64,000 nt of DNA from Mesorhizobium sp. GbtcB19 (GCF_019091085.1 NZ_JAGXJY010000008.1:186001-250000), one strand, 5' to 3'; shown: positions 18,336-27,856, counted from the first letter of the stretch. The notes: generated from the sequence alone by a model not told the origin. Translations and numbers: made by a program.

Positions 18336-19757
18336 CTATTGTTCGACGGCGTAGCACGAGATTTTCTTACGCTTCAGCGCATCGCAGGCCTTCCAGGCGG
18401 CACTCTTCGAGTCGAAGCCGCCGAACCGGGCGCGGTAGTAGGTGGTGCCGTCCTTGTCGAAAGCGACGGTGAAGCCAGAGGCGTCCGCCAGAACCTTCGG
18501 CGCCTGCTTGGCAGTCTGGTCGAGCAGGCTCTGGGCTCCTGATTTCGTCGGCGAGGAGGCGACCTGCACCACCCAACCGGACGGCACCGACGACGTCTTG
18601 ACCGGATCGATCGCCGGCGCGGCGGGCGCCGGTTCGGCATAGGCTGCGACGACCTGGGACGAGGTCTCCTCGGATTTGGGAGCGGGCACCATGGCGGCCA
18701 CGGCAACCGTCTTCACCTTCCGGGCCTTGATCACCGGCTTGGTCTCTTCGGCGACCTCTTGGGTGTCGTCCTCAACGTCATCGGCCGAGGCAACGACGGC
18801 GTCATCCGTTGCCGGCTTGGCATCCGGCGTCGGCGCGTCATGCTTGGGCAGGAAGACCTTGGCCAACGTCTTGATCGGACTGTCGTTGCCCTTGGCGATC
18901 AGATCGCCGCTGCCGCGCGTCGAGGTGCGCGGCATGTAGGTGTTGATCAGCGCGGCCATCTGGTTGTCGCGGCTGCGGCCGGAGGCGCCGCCCATCACCA
19001 CCGCGACCAGGCGACGGTCGCCGTCGGCAACGGAGGAGACGAGATTGTAGCCCGAGGCGCGGGTATAACCGGTCTTGATGCCGTCGACGCCCTTGATGCG
19101 GCCAAGCAGACGGTTGTGGCCGTTGATGCGCTGGCGGCCATACAGGAACGAGCGCTGCGAGAAATAGCCGTAATACTGCGGGTAGTGCTCGCGCAGCGCG
19201 ATACCCAGCATCGCCATGTCGTGAGCCGTGGTGAACTGGCCGGGATCGGGCAGGCCGTTGGCGTTGCGGAAGACGGTGCCGTTCATGCCGAGCTGGCGCG
19301 CCTTGGCCGTCATCATGCGGGCGAAATTGTCTTCGCTGCCGCCAAGCATTTCGCCGAGCGCGGTCGCCGAGTCGTTGGCCGATTTCGTCACGATCGACAG
19401 GATCGCCGTCTCGACCGGAACCGAACCGCCGGCGCGCACGCCGAGCTTGGTCGGCGCCTCGGACGAGGCGTGCGCGGAGAACGGAACCGGCGTGTTCTTG
19501 CTGATCCTGCCCTTCGCCAGCGCTTCGAAGGTGAGGTAGAGCGTCATCATCTTGGTAAGCGAGGCGGGATAGCGCCGGCCGTTGGCGTCGGCCGAATAGA
19601 GCACCTTGCCGGTCTTGGCGTCGACGACGATTGCCGAGGACCTCGCGGCCATCGCCGACGCCACATCGGCAACCACAACCGTCACCGCGAGCGCGGCGAT
19701 CATGATTGTCTTGAGGGAGAAAGATTTGGAGACCAGCCCCGACAACGCCTGACGCAC
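18336..19757 (-). CDS. D-alanyl-D-alanine carboxypeptidase with C-terminal SPOR domain
   Basis: This penicillin-binding protein trims the terminal D-Ala of peptidoglycan stem peptides in the periplasm. The 473-residue sequence has an N-terminal export/anchor segment (about residues 14-38), SxxK in ASLTKMM (S66, K69), SxN in SANDSA, and KTG in IKTGYTRASG. A long Pro/Ala/Val-rich linker leads to a SPOR domain (about residues 395-470, WVVQVASSPTKSGAQ ... YYRARFGGF) that binds denuded glycan at the septum. It starts at GTG 19757. The gene resembles the dac genes of other rhizobia. Confidence 0.92.
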   Translation of the reverse strand: MRQALSGLVSKSFSLKTIMIAALAVTVVVADVASAMAARSSAIVVDAKTGKVLYSADANGRRYPASLTKMMTLYLTFEALAKGRISKNTPVPFSAHASSEAPTKLGVRAGGSVPVETAILSIVTKSANDSATALGEMLGGSEDNFARMMTAKARQLGMNGTVFRNANGLPDPGQFTTAHDMAMLGIALREHYPQYYGYFSQRSFLYGRQRINGHNRLLGRIKGVDGIKTGYTRASGYNLVSSVADGDRRLVAVVMGGASGRSRDNQMAALINTYMPRTSTRGSGDLIAKGNDSPIKTLAKVFLPKHDAPTPDAKPATDDAVVASADDVEDDTQEVAEETKPVIKARKVKTVAVAAMVPAPKSEETSSQVVAAYAEPAPAAPAIDPVKTSSVPSGWVVQVASSPTKSGAQSLLDQTAKQAPKVLADASGFTVAFDKDGTTYYRARFGGFDSKSAAWKACDALKRKKISCYAVEQ

Positions 19758-19955
19758 CGCTACTACCCTGAAATTTTCGTTGCCCCGGAGGCGGCTACGG
19801 GAGTGCCTGCCTCGCTTCCGGCCAAGCTATCGCGGGCAGCGTTACCAATCCGTTTATGGTAACCGCCGCGTTCACCATTTTTCGGCAAATCGAGCTTCTC
19901 TTTAATCGAATTTTACCGGCCGGCGGCGCTGGAGCCCCTGCAGGCCAAGGGATTC

Positions 19956-19983
19956 TTGACTTTTGTGCATCGCACAATATATT
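19956..19983 (+). promoter_or_regulatory. Phasin promoter
   Basis: TTGACT at 19956-19961 and TATATT at 19978-19983 are 16 bases apart, close to the sigma-70 consensus, and lie about 60 bases upstream of the phasin start. The rest of the 288-base interval from 19758 shows no gene. Confidence 0.7.
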
Positions 19984-19997
19984 GAGGTGCATTGCAC
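19963..19997 (+). promoter_or_regulatory. Twin PhaR-like operators in the phasin promoter
   Basis: Two palindromes of the form TGC-N3-GCA occur: TTGTGC-ATC-GCACAA at 19963-19977, filling the spacer between -35 and -10, and GTGC-ATT-GCAC at 19987-19997 around the predicted transcription start. Their centres are 22 bases apart, two helical turns. PhaR, the repressor of phasin genes in Paracoccus and Rhodobacter, is reported to recognise TGC-N-GCA type palindromes. PhaR control is an inference; the palindromes are directly visible. Confidence 0.6.
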
Positions 19998-20045
19998 AAG
20001 GGCGCCCGGGGCCAAAAGGGCGTTTCAACCAAAGGGAAGAATGAA

Positions 20046-20375
20046 ATGACCCAGACCTATGAGGACTTCTCGAAATACGGCAAGGAGTTTGCCGACACCG
20101 GGCTGAAGAGCTTTGCCTCGCTCACCAAGGGCGCGCAGGCGATCGCCACCGAGGCCGGCGAATACACCAAGAAGAGCTTCGAGGCCGGCAGCGCGGCCGT
20201 CGAGAAGCTGTTCGCGGCCAAGTCGATCGAGAAGGCCATCGAGATCCAGACCGACTACGCCAAGCAGAGCTATGAGAGCTTCGTCGCCGAGGCCAGCAAG
20301 ATCGGCAACCTCTATGCCGAACTCGCCAAGGAAGCTTACAAGCCTTTCGAATCGGTCGTCGCCAAGGCGAAGTAA
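20046..20375 (+). CDS. Phasin (PHB granule-associated protein)
   Basis: The 109-residue protein is almost wholly helical and amphipathic, with the phasin-family blocks LKSFASLTKGAQAIATE, SFEAGSAAVEKLFAAKS and AIEIQTDYAKQSYESFVAEA and the tail ELAKEAYKPFESVVAKAK. Phasins coat polyhydroxybutyrate granules and control their size. The second ATG (20046) is used because GGGAAGA lies suitably upstream; an ATG at 20041 ends after two codons. It has its own strong promoter, twin operators and a good terminator, so it is a stand-alone, highly expressed unit. Confidence 0.9.
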   Translation: MTQTYEDFSKYGKEFADTGLKSFASLTKGAQAIATEAGEYTKKSFEAGSAAVEKLFAAKSIEKAIEIQTDYAKQSYESFVAEASKIGNLYAELAKEAYKPFESVVAKAK

Positions 20376-20420
20376 TTTCGCCAGATCACATCCGATACGG
20401 CCAGCCGGCCTGCGGAAAGG

Positions 20421-20451
20421 ACCCGGTCGCGGAAACGCGGCCGGGTTTTTT
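20421..20451 (+). terminator. Intrinsic terminator of the phasin gene
   Basis: A GC-rich stem (CCCGGTCGCG with CGCGGCCGGG, loop GAAA) is followed directly by TTTTTT, 45 bases past the phasin stop. Confidence 0.88.
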
Positions 20452-20528
20452 CATGCAAGATCGCAACCCTATGCATGTTACCGCATTCACGATTGAGAAA
20501 TTCGCTGAGGTTTGCCCACCTAGCCATA

Positions 20529-20556
20529 TTGTCAGCTAAACAGAAGGGCTTAAAAT
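20529..20556 (+). promoter_or_regulatory. Candidate clpS-clpA promoter
   Basis: TTGTCA at 20529-20534 and TAAAAT at 20551-20556 are 16 bases apart, upstream of both possible clpS starts. Confidence 0.5.
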
Positions 20557-20652
20557 CGTTCATCGAGAACCTACATGTTGAACTCGCATGAGGATTCGAA
20601 AAGGCTGGACTACGTGACGATCGGTTTGACTGCCACGGCAGGCGTGGTGCGA

Positions 20653-20979
20653 ATGCAAAGTGACGGCGACCGCAACGATCCCGGTCGCGGCACGGCTGTC
20701 ATCACGCGCACCAAAACCAAGACCAAGAAGCCCAGTCTCTACCGGGTCCTCATTCTGAACGACGACTACACGCCCATGGAGTTCGTCGTTCACGTCCTGG
20801 AGCGTTTTTTCCAAAAGGACCGCGAGGCCGCCACACGCATCATGCTTCATGTTCACAATCATGGAGTGGGCGAGTGCGGTATCTACACATTCGAGGTGGC
20901 CGAGACCAAAGTGTCCCAGGTCATGGATTTCGCCCGACAGAATCAGCATCCGCTGCAATGCGTGATGGAGAAGAAGTGA
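20653..20979 (+). CDS. clpS: ATP-dependent Clp protease adaptor ClpS
   Basis: ClpS delivers N-degron substrates to ClpAP. The 108-residue form has the substrate-binding signature [17 protein letters not shown], then [37 protein letters not shown] and [10 protein letters not shown]. The unstructured N-terminus begins at ATG 20653, matching the length of rhizobial ClpS. An in-frame ATG at 20575 would add 26 residues and lies within the transcript from the predicted promoter, so the longer form cannot be excluded. It is separated from clpA by six bases. Confidence 0.92.
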   Translation: MQSDGDRNDPGRGTAVITRTKTKTKKPSLYRVLILNDDYTPMEFVVHVLERFFQKDREAATRIMLHVHNHGVGECGIYTFEVAETKVSQVMDFARQNQHPLQCVMEKK

Positions 20980-20985
20980 GGTAAC

Positions 20986-23451
20986 ATGCCGGCTTTCTCC
21001 CAAGGCCTGGAAAAGGCGCTACATCAGGCGCTGACATTCGCCAACGAGCGGCATCATGAGTATGCGACGCTCGAACACCTGCTGCTTGCGTTGATCGACG
21101 ACACCGAGGCGGCCGCCGTCATGCGTGCCTGCAACGTCGATCTCGACGAGCTCAAGCACACCGTTCTCACCTATATCGACACCGAGCTCGACAATCTGGT
21201 CACCGGTTACGACGAGGATTCCAAGCCGACCGCCGGCTTCCAGCGCGTCATCCAGCGCGCCGTGATCCATGTGCAGTCGTCCGGCCGCGAGGAAGTGTCC
21301 GGCGCCAACGTGCTCGTCGCCATCTTTGCCGAGCGCGAGAGCCACGCCGCCTATTTCCTGCAGGAACAGCAGATGACCCGCTACGACGCGGTCAACTACA
21401 TCTCGCATGGCATCGCCAAGCGCCCGGGCGCTTCGGAATCGCGCACGCCGCGCGGCGCCGAGGATGAGCAGGGCGGCCAGAACGGCGCCGAGCCGCAGGA
21501 GGAAAACGGCAAGAAGAAGCAGCAGGACGCGCTGACGGCCTACTGCGTCAACCTCAACAACAAGGCACGGGCCGGAAAGATCGACCCGCTGATCGGACGC
21601 GACAGCGAGATCAACCGCACCATCCAGGTGCTGTGCCGCCGCTCCAAGAACAATCCGCTCTATGTCGGCGATCCTGGCGTCGGCAAGACCGCGATCGCCG
21701 AAGGCCTTGCCAAGCGCATTGTCGAAGGCGATGTGCCGGAAGTGCTGCAGGACGCCACCATCTTCGCGCTCGACATGGGCACGCTCTTGGCCGGCACCCG
21801 CTATCGCGGCGACTTCGAGGAGCGGCTGAAGCAGGTGGTGAAGGAGCTCGAGGACTATCCAGGCGCGGTGCTCTTCATCGACGAGATCCACACCGTGATC
21901 GGCGCGGGCGCCACCTCTGGCGGCGCCATGGACGCGTCGAACCTGTTGAAGCCGGCGCTGTCGTCCGGCGCCATCCGCTGCATCGGCTCGACCACTTACA
22001 AGGAGTTCCGCCAGTTCTTCGAGAAGGACCGCGCTTTGGTGCGGCGCTTCCAGAAGATCGACGTCAACGAGCCGACCATCGAGGACGCCATCGAGATCAT
22101 GAAGGGCCTGAAGCCCTATTTCGAGGAGTTCCACAAGGTCCGCTACACGAGCGAAGCCATCAAGGCCTCGGTCGAGCTGTCGGCGCGCTACATCAACGAC
22201 CGCAAGCTGCCGGACAAGGCGATCGACGTGATCGACGAGACCGGCGCCTCGCAGATGCTGGTGCCGGAAGCCAAGCGCAAGAAGACGATCGGCATCAAGG
22301 AGATCGAGGCGACGATCGCCACTATGGCGCGCATCCCGCCGAAGACGGTCTCGGCTGATGACGAGAAGGTGCTGCAGGGGCTCGATATCGAGCTGAAGCG
22401 CGTCGTCTACGGCCAGGATACCGCTATCACCGCGCTGACCTCGGCGATCAAGCTGGCGCGCGCCGGCCTGCGCGAACCGGAAAAGCCGATCGGCTCCTAC
22501 CTGTTCTCGGGTCCGACCGGCGTCGGCAAGACGGAAGTGGCCAAGCAGCTCGCCGCCTCGCTCGGCGTCGAGCTGATCCGCTTCGACATGTCGGAATATA
22601 TGGAACGCCACACCGTCTCGCGGCTGATCGGCGCGCCTCCCGGCTATGTCGGCTTCGACCAGGGCGGTCTGCTGACCGACGGCGTCGACCAGCATCCGCA
22701 TTGCGTGCTTTTGCTGGACGAAGTCGAGAAGGCGCATCCGGACCTGTTCAACATCCTGTTGCAGGTGATGGACCACGGCAAGCTGACCGACCATAACGGC
22801 AAGCAGATCGACTTCCGCAACGTGATCCTGATCATGACCACCAATGCGGGCGCATCGGATGCGCAGCGCGCGGCGATCGGCTTCGGCTCGACCAAGCGCG
22901 AAGGCGACGACGTCGAGGCGATCAACCGGCTGTTCACGCCGGAGTTCCGCAACCGTCTCGATGCGATCATCCCGTTCGGCTCGTTGCCGGTGCCGGTCAT
23001 CCATCAGGTGGTGCAGAAGTTCGTCATGCAGCTCGAGGCCCAGCTCTCCGAGCGTGGCGTCACCTTCGACCTGTCGCAGGACGCGATCGCCTGGCTGGCC
23101 GACAAGGGTTATGACGAGCGCATGGGCGCGCGGCCGCTCGGCCGCGTCATCCAGGAGCACATCAAGAAGCCGCTGGCGGATGAGGTGCTGTTCGGCAAGC
23201 TCAAGAAGGGCGGCACGGTGCGCGTCACCGTCGAGAAGAAGGAAACCGGCGAGTCCGGCCTGAAGCTCGAATCGCTCGCCGACGAGTCGCCCGTGCAGCC
23301 GAAGAAGGAAGAGCCGGAAGACGCGCCGAAGGCGAAAAAGGCGATGGCCAAGAAGCCTGCGCCCAAGAAGGCGGTGGCGCAGAAGCCGGAGCCGAAAGGC
23401 AAGGACGGCAACAAGCGCAGCCTGGTGCCGCAACTGCCGCGCAAGGGCTGA
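20986..23451 (+). CDS. clpA: ATP-dependent Clp protease ATP-binding subunit ClpA, with basic C-terminal tail
   Basis: ClpA is the AAA+ unfoldase that feeds ClpP. The 821-residue protein has the Clp N-domain repeats (residues 1-145), a linker rich in E, Q, G and K, the first AAA module (Walker [11 protein letters not shown] near residue 228, Walker B LFIDEIHT) and the second ([10 protein letters not shown] near 509, [12 protein letters not shown]). The P-loop of ClpP docking lies in the second module. After about residue 755 comes a 65-residue tail of Lys, Ala and Pro repeats (for example [15 protein letters not shown]) that E. coli ClpA (758 residues) lacks. It is cotranscribed with clpS. Confidence 0.95.
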   Translation: MPAFSQGLEKALHQALTFANERHHEYATLEHLLLALIDDTEAAAVMRACNVDLDELKHTVLTYIDTELDNLVTGYDEDSKPTAGFQRVIQRAVIHVQSSGREEVSGANVLVAIFAERESHAAYFLQEQQMTRYDAVNYISHGIAKRPGASESRTPRGAEDEQGGQNGAEPQEENGKKKQQDALTAYCVNLNNKARAGKIDPLIGRDSEINRTIQVLCRRSKNNPLYVGDPGVGKTAIAEGLAKRIVEGDVPEVLQDATIFALDMGTLLAGTRYRGDFEERLKQVVKELEDYPGAVLFIDEIHTVIGAGATSGGAMDASNLLKPALSSGAIRCIGSTTYKEFRQFFEKDRALVRRFQKIDVNEPTIEDAIEIMKGLKPYFEEFHKVRYTSEAIKASVELSARYINDRKLPDKAIDVIDETGASQMLVPEAKRKKTIGIKEIEATIATMARIPPKTVSADDEKVLQGLDIELKRVVYGQDTAITALTSAIKLARAGLREPEKPIGSYLFSGPTGVGKTEVAKQLAASLGVELIRFDMSEYMERHTVSRLIGAPPGYVGFDQGGLLTDGVDQHPHCVLLLDEVEKAHPDLFNILLQVMDHGKLTDHNGKQIDFRNVILIMTTNAGASDAQRAAIGFGSTKREGDDVEAINRLFTPEFRNRLDAIIPFGSLPVPVIHQVVQKFVMQLEAQLSERGVTFDLSQDAIAWLADKGYDERMGARPLGRVIQEHIKKPLADEVLFGKLKKGGTVRVTVEKKETGESGLKLESLADESPVQPKKEEPEDAPKAKKAMAKKPAPKKAVAQKPEPKGKDGNKRSLVPQLPRKG

Positions 23452-23473
23452 CCGGTCTTATCCCGAATTGCAG

Positions 23474-23499
23474 AAAAGCCCCGGTGACGGGGCTTTTTT
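23474..23499 (+). terminator. Intrinsic terminator of clpS-clpA
   Basis: AAAAGCCCCG and CGGGGCTTTT pair around a GTGA loop and run into T residues, 22 bases past the clpA stop. The remaining 240 bases up to azlC show no gene or clear site. Confidence 0.9.
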
Positions 23500-23741
23500 G
23501 TTGCAAGGAAATACGTGGAAATCGGCCGGATTGTCATCCTCAACGCAACTACCGGTTGGCTGAAAGTAAAGGTCAACTCCCCAGCGCCGCACGGATATTG
23601 CCGGCGTTTTCGGGCAGGGATTGCGGCTGCTCTCGTGGCCGACGTCCTCCACCGCCAACAGATTTTCCTGGATCAATGGAAAGACGATGCCCCGCTTTCG
23701 GTGCGGTCGCATCCTATGGCCGCGCATGCTATGGCCGGCAC

Positions 23742-24479
23742 ATGTCGACTTGGACCTCGGACGCCACAGCGCCTCGTTCCACCTGGTTCCTGCGTGGTGT
23801 CCGCGCGGCCTTTTCCCTGCCTGGCCTGATCCTCATCAGCTCGTTCATTGGCTTTGCCGCCTTGGCGAAAGACGCCGGGGTCACGGCGGCACAGGCCGCT
23901 TTCATGACTGGAACGGTGTGGGCGCTGCCTTCCATGGTCGTGCTGGTGGGTGCGATTGCATCGGGAGCGGCGCTGCCGGCGGCGATGTTCGCCGTCACGT
24001 TGTCCGCCATACGTCTGATGCCGATGGTTATGGCGCTAGCGCCCGAGATGCGCGCCGGGAAAACCCGGCAAGGCGTGCTCTATCTCCTGGCGCATTTCGT
24101 GGCCGTGACCTCCTGGGTGCTGGCCATGGAGCGCCTCAAGCGCGTCCCGCCTCACATGCGTACGACTTACTATGCTGGCCTGGGCAGCACGCTGGTGACG
24201 ACGAATATCATCGTCGTGACCGTCGTCTATGCAGTGGCGGATGCGCTGCCGTTCGCCGTTTCCGCGGCGTTGCTGATGTTGACGCCCATGTATTTCCTGA
24301 CCTCGTTGTGGGGGTCCGCACGCGAACGGGCAGGGCATGTGGCAATGGTCCTGGGCCTCGTCCTCGGACCGGTCTTCCACATAATGTTGCCGCAGATCGA
24401 TTTGCTGGTTGCCGGACTGATCGGCGGCACGGTCGCCTACGGCTTGCATTTGTGGCGGCGCAAGGTGCGCGCGGCGTGA
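23742..24479 (+). CDS. azlC: AzlC-family branched-chain amino acid exporter, large subunit
   Basis: AzlC with AzlD exports branched-chain amino acids or analogues across the inner membrane. The 245-residue product (from ATG 23742) has about six hydrophobic segments, with the family-like stretches LPGLILISSFIGFAALAKDAG, TAAQAAFMTGTVWALP and LSAIRLMPMVMAL. No ribosome binding site stands out at this ATG and an in-frame ATG at 23676 would add 22 residues, so the start is uncertain. Its stop overlaps the azlD GTG. Confidence 0.82.
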   Translation: MSTWTSDATAPRSTWFLRGVRAAFSLPGLILISSFIGFAALAKDAGVTAAQAAFMTGTVWALPSMVVLVGAIASGAALPAAMFAVTLSAIRLMPMVMALAPEMRAGKTRQGVLYLLAHFVAVTSWVLAMERLKRVPPHMRTTYYAGLGSTLVTTNIIVVTVVYAVADALPFAVSAALLMLTPMYFLTSLWGSARERAGHVAMVLGLVLGPVFHIMLPQIDLLVAGLIGGTVAYGLHLWRRKVRAA

Positions 24480-24826
24480 GTTACTTTTCTAGCGGCGCCT
24501 GGTGGTGGCCATACATGTTCATTCTCGTCGCCGGTTTCGCCGCGACGGATATCTGGCGCTTCCTCGGTGTCTATCTTGGCGGCAAGCTTTCCGAAGATTC
24601 AGATCTGTTAATACTGGTTCGCACCATGGCGACGGCGCTTGTTGCCGCCGTCATCGGCAACCTGATTGTCTTTCCAGGCGGCGCGCTTGCGCACACTTCG
24701 TTTGGCTTGAGGATAGCGGCGGCGGCCCTGGGTTTCGTCGCCTATCTGGTGTCGGGAAAGCGCATGGTCGTCGGCATCGCCACAGCCGAGTTTCTGCTGC
24801 TGGCGGGACTTTATCTGAACTTTTGA
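24476..24826 (+). CDS. azlD: AzlD-family small exporter subunit
   Basis: This 116-residue protein has four hydrophobic segments and ends with FLLLAGLYLNF. It starts at a GTG that overlaps the azlC stop (GTGA), as expected for the AzlC/AzlD pair. The same frame is open across azlC on the plus strand, but that part is a shadow. It converges on the HIT gene 12 bases away. Confidence 0.8.
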   Translation: MSYFSSGAWWWPYMFILVAGFAATDIWRFLGVYLGGKLSEDSDLLILVRTMATALVAAVIGNLIVFPGGALAHTSFGLRIAAAALGFVAYLVSGKRMVVGIATAEFLLLAGLYLNF

Positions 24827-24838
24827 TTTCGCCCCACC

Positions 24839-25267
24839 TCAGCCCGCCAGAGCCGCCCGGATCTTGGCGGCATTCTCGGCCAGCACTTCGGGCTTTTCCA
24901 TCTGGCCGGAATGCGGCTTCAGCGGCACGCCCTCAAAGCGCGGCACGACATGCACATGGAGATGGTAGACGGTCTGCCCGGAAGCCGGCTCGTTGAACTG
25001 CATCAGGGTGACGCCGTCGGCATTGAAGGCCTTTTTCGCCGCCACGGCCACCTTCTGGACGACCGCGAACAGCGGACCGAAAATTGTCGGATCGGCGTCG
25101 AGGATGTTGCGCGACGGCGCCTTCGGCACCACCAGCGTGTGGCCTGTGCCTTGCGGCATCACATCCATGAAGGCGACGACCGCGTCGTCCTCGTAGACGC
25201 GGTGCGACGGGATTTCGCCACGCAGGATCTTTGCGAAGATGTTGCCGGGATCATAGGCTTCGGCCAT
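24839..25267 (-). CDS. HIT-family hydrolase
   Basis: The 142-residue cytosolic protein has the histidine-triad motif HLHVHVVP near residue 100 and the upstream FAKILRGEIPSHRVYEDD and GHTLVVPK blocks, so it is an HINT-like nucleotidyl hydrolase. The start at 25267 has GGGAG about 9 bases upstream. The open frame extends far upstream in the opposite frame of the FemAB-like gene, but that extension is not homologous. It is last in a minus-strand run of four genes. Confidence 0.92.
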   Translation of the reverse strand: MAEAYDPGNIFAKILRGEIPSHRVYEDDAVVAFMDVMPQGTGHTLVVPKAPSRNILDADPTIFGPLFAVVQKVAVAAKKAFNADGVTLMQFNEPASGQTVYHLHVHVVPRFEGVPLKPHSGQMEKPEVLAENAAKIRAALAG

Positions 25268-25389
25268 GGCGGGGCGCTCCCAATTGCATTCGCCGTCCGG
25301 TGTAGCGAAGCAACCGTTGAGCGGCAAGGCGATTAGGCGATCTGCCGGGCTATGCGCGTTGGCGCGGGCCGCCTTCCGCTGCCGAATGA

Positions 25390-26604
25390 TTATTCGTTGA
25401 GATCCTTGCGGAACGGCGTGTGCTCTTCGAGATATTCGCCCATGCGCTCGACCTCGCGCCGCTCGCGCCTGAGATAGTCGGCAACGGCATTGCGCAGGCC
25501 GGGATGCGAAATGTAGTGCGCCGAGTGCATGGTCACCGGCCTGTAGCCGCGCGCCAGCTTGTGCTCGCCCTGCGCGCCGGCCTCCACCACCTTGAGCTTG
25601 CGCTCGATGGCGAAGTCGATCGCCTGGTGGTAGCAGACCTCGAAATGCAGGAAGGGATGGTCCTCGATACAGCCCCAATTGCGGCCGTAGAGTGCATCCG
25701 AACCGATGAAGTTGATGGCGCCGGCAATGTAGCGGCCATTGCGCTTTGCCATCACCAAAAGGATGTCGTCGGCCATGCGCTCGCCGATCAGCGAGAAGAA
25801 TTGGCGGTTGAGATAGGGCCGGCCCCATTTGCGGCCGCCGGTATCCATGTAGAAGGCGTAGAAATCGTCCCAGGCGCGTTCGGTGATGTCCTTGCCGGTC
25901 AGCCAGTCGATCGAGATGCCGTCGGCAAGCGCCTCGCGGCGCTCCTTCTTCATCGCCTTGCGCTTGCGCGAGGCAAGCGTGGCAAGGAAGTCGTCATAGG
26001 TTGAAAAGCCTTCGTTGAAGAAATGGAACTGCTGGTCGGTGCGATGCAGGAAGCCGGCCGCTTCCAGCGTCGCGACGTCGGGCTCGTTGGCGAAGGTGAC
26101 ATGCGCGGACGAGACGCCGAGCTTGTCGGTGACGAGCTTCAGGCCCTCTGCCAGACCGGCCCGCACCGCGCCTTCATTCTCGCCTTTGCCGACCAGCAGG
26201 CGAGGGCCGGTGACCGGCGTGAACGGCACCGAGCATTGCAGCTTGGGATAGTAGCGGCCGCCGGCGCGCTCGAAGGCGTCCGACCAGCCGTGATCGAAGA
26301 CATATTCGCCCTGACTGTGCGACTTGAGGTAACAAGGAACGGCGCCAAGCAGCCTGCCTTGCGCGGTTTCGAGTCTCAGATGATGACCTTGCCAGCCGGT
26401 GCGCCGGACGGAGCAGCCGGAGTCCTCTAAGGCGCTTAGAAAGGCAAATGAAACCAGTGGGTTGTAGCCATTTTCTTTGTCGCCACGCGTGGTTCCGGCA
26501 AAGCCATTCCATTCCTCGCAGGTGAAAGCACCGACCCCCGCCGCCACGCGGATCGCATAATCCGCGTTCGCTGCCTGTCCATCGTCGTCGTCACCTTGAT
26601 CCAT
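25390..26604 (-). CDS. FemAB-like GNAT-fold protein (DUF482)
   Basis: The 404-residue protein matches the DUF482 family, often labelled peptidoglycan biosynthesis/recognition protein: EEWNGFAG, NPLVSFAFLSALEDSG, KSHSQGEYVFDHGW, FTPVTGPRLLVG, FHFFNEGFSTYDDFLATL and LARGYRPVTMHSAHYI. These resemble FemAB aminoacyltransferases, but the true reaction is not established. The N-terminus is acidic (MDQGDDDDGQ). It lies between the glycerophosphodiesterase gene and the HIT gene; the 122 bases to the HIT start hold nothing recognised. Confidence 0.85.
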   Translation of the reverse strand: MDQGDDDDGQAANADYAIRVAAGVGAFTCEEWNGFAGTTRGDKENGYNPLVSFAFLSALEDSGCSVRRTGWQGHHLRLETAQGRLLGAVPCYLKSHSQGEYVFDHGWSDAFERAGGRYYPKLQCSVPFTPVTGPRLLVGKGENEGAVRAGLAEGLKLVTDKLGVSSAHVTFANEPDVATLEAAGFLHRTDQQFHFFNEGFSTYDDFLATLASRKRKAMKKERREALADGISIDWLTGKDITERAWDDFYAFYMDTGGRKWGRPYLNRQFFSLIGERMADDILLVMAKRNGRYIAGAINFIGSDALYGRNWGCIEDHPFLHFEVCYHQAIDFAIERKLKVVEAGAQGEHKLARGYRPVTMHSAHYISHPGLRNAVADYLRRERREVERMGEYLEEHTPFRKDLNE

Positions 26605-26658
26605 GGGGTTTATTTAAGCTTCGCCCGGGCCGCTACAAGTCACGTTTGGGGCACTGTC

Positions 26659-27387
26659 TCACGCGACTTTCACCAAATCCGGCTCAAAGCCCTCGAAGGT
26701 CATCTGGTCGGCATATTTGAAGGTGAGGTCGACCGCCGGCTGGTCATGCACCGTCCAGGTGATGACCGGCATGTTGAGCTTCTCGCGGACGAAGCTGACG
26801 AAGGGGTTCGGCAGATCGCCGGCGGCGTAGGAGGTGAAGGCGAGGTCATGCGCTAGCATGGCGAAATGCGCTTCGATCAACTGGTTGTCCCTGCCGTACG
26901 CGGTCAGCCCGCCCGGGATGCCGGGTGCGTCCTTGGCGAAATCGCGGATCAGCCAGTGATCGAACGACATGATCGCGACCTTGCCCTTGTAGCGCTTGAG
27001 CAGGCGGCCGACGCTCGCCACCAGGCCGGCGTCATGGCCGGGAATGCCTTTCAGCTCGACCACCAGCGGTACCCGGCCGTCGATCAGGTCGAGCGCTTCC
27101 TGCAGCGTCGGCACGTGGTCCTTGGTGCCGCCGATCCTGAGCGTCGCCAGCTCGGCCGCGGTGCGTTGCCAGACGAACCCGTCATGGCCGGTCAGGCGCT
27201 TCAGGTCGCCGTCATGGATGATGACCGGAACGCCGTCGGACGAGATATGCACGTCGCATTCGATGGCATAGCCGCGCTCGACCGCCGCGGCGAAGGCCGA
27301 CAGCGTGTTTTCCCAGCGCGTCTTGTTCATGTCATGAAAGCCGCGATGCGCGACGGGCCGCGCGATCAGCCAGGAGAGGTCGGTCAT
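26659..27387 (-). CDS. Glycerophosphodiester phosphodiesterase
   Basis: GDPD hydrolyses glycerophosphodiesters to glycerol-3-phosphate and an alcohol. The 242-residue product has VAHRGFHD, ENTLSAFAAA, the metal-binding ECDVHISSDGVPVIIHD and LVVELKG, all near the N-terminal half of the TIM barrel. No signal peptide is seen, so it is probably cytosolic. Its ATG at 27387 is one base from the ridA-like stop, pointing to one operon. Confidence 0.92.
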   Translation of the reverse strand: MTDLSWLIARPVAHRGFHDMNKTRWENTLSAFAAAVERGYAIECDVHISSDGVPVIIHDGDLKRLTGHDGFVWQRTAAELATLRIGGTKDHVPTLQEALDLIDGRVPLVVELKGIPGHDAGLVASVGRLLKRYKGKVAIMSFDHWLIRDFAKDAPGIPGGLTAYGRDNQLIEAHFAMLAHDLAFTSYAAGDLPNPFVSFVREKLNMPVITWTVHDQPAVDLTFKYADQMTFEGFEPDLVKVA

Positions 27388-27388
27388 C

Positions 27389-27856
27389 TCAAGCCTCGAC
27401 TTCGAAGATCGCTTCGATCTCAACCGCGGCGTTGAGCGGCAGCGAGGCGGTGCCGACGGCGGAGCGGGCATGCTTGCCGCGCTCGCCAAGTACCGCGACC
27501 AGGAAATCGGAGGCGCCGTTGGCGACCAGATGCTGCTCGACGAAGTCAGGCGCCGAGGCGACGAAGACGGTGATCTTGACCAGGCGGCTTATTTTTTCGA
27601 GATCGCCGAGCGCGGCCTTGGCCTGCGCCAAAAGGTTGATGGCGCAGAATTTCGCGCCTTCCTTGCCGGCGGCCGTGTCGATGTCGCGGCCGAGCAGCCC
27701 GCTTGCCTGCAGCTTGCCGTCCTTCAGCGGCAACTGGCCGGCGGTGAACAGCATGTTGCCGGTGCGGCAATAGGGCACGTAGTTGGCGGCGGGCGCGGCG
27801 GCGGCCGGAATGGTGACGCCAAGATCGCTTAGCCGCTTTTCGATTGTTTCGCTCAT
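27389..27856 (-). CDS. RidA family protein (YjgF/YER057c/UK114)
   Basis: The 155-residue sequence belongs to the RidA superfamily, whose members deaminate reactive enamine/imine intermediates. It has YVPYCRTGNMLFTAGQLPL and the C-terminal HARSAVGTASLPLNAAVEIEAI with the conserved arginine. It begins a minus-strand run: RidA, GDPD, FemAB-like, HIT. The divergent eipB start is 138 bases away and that interval should hold both promoters. Confidence 0.9.
   Translation of the reverse strand: MSETIEKRLSDLGVTIPAAAAPAANYVPYCRTGNMLFTAGQLPLKDGKLQASGLLGRDIDTAAGKEGAKFCAINLLAQAKAALGDLEKISRLVKITVFVASAPDFVEQHLVANGASDFLVAVLGERGKHARSAVGTASLPLNAAVEIEAIFEVEA

Noticed and set aside
21019..23433. Very long open frame antisense to clpA (about 800 codons)
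   Set aside because: High-GC codon bias on the coding strand leaves stops out of the opposite frame. The translation is rich in Arg, His and Asp without any domain, and clpA fully accounts for the region.
23621..24475. Extension of the azlD frame upstream through azlC
   Set aside because: azlC in another frame accounts for this DNA; AzlD begins at the GTG overlapping the azlC stop.
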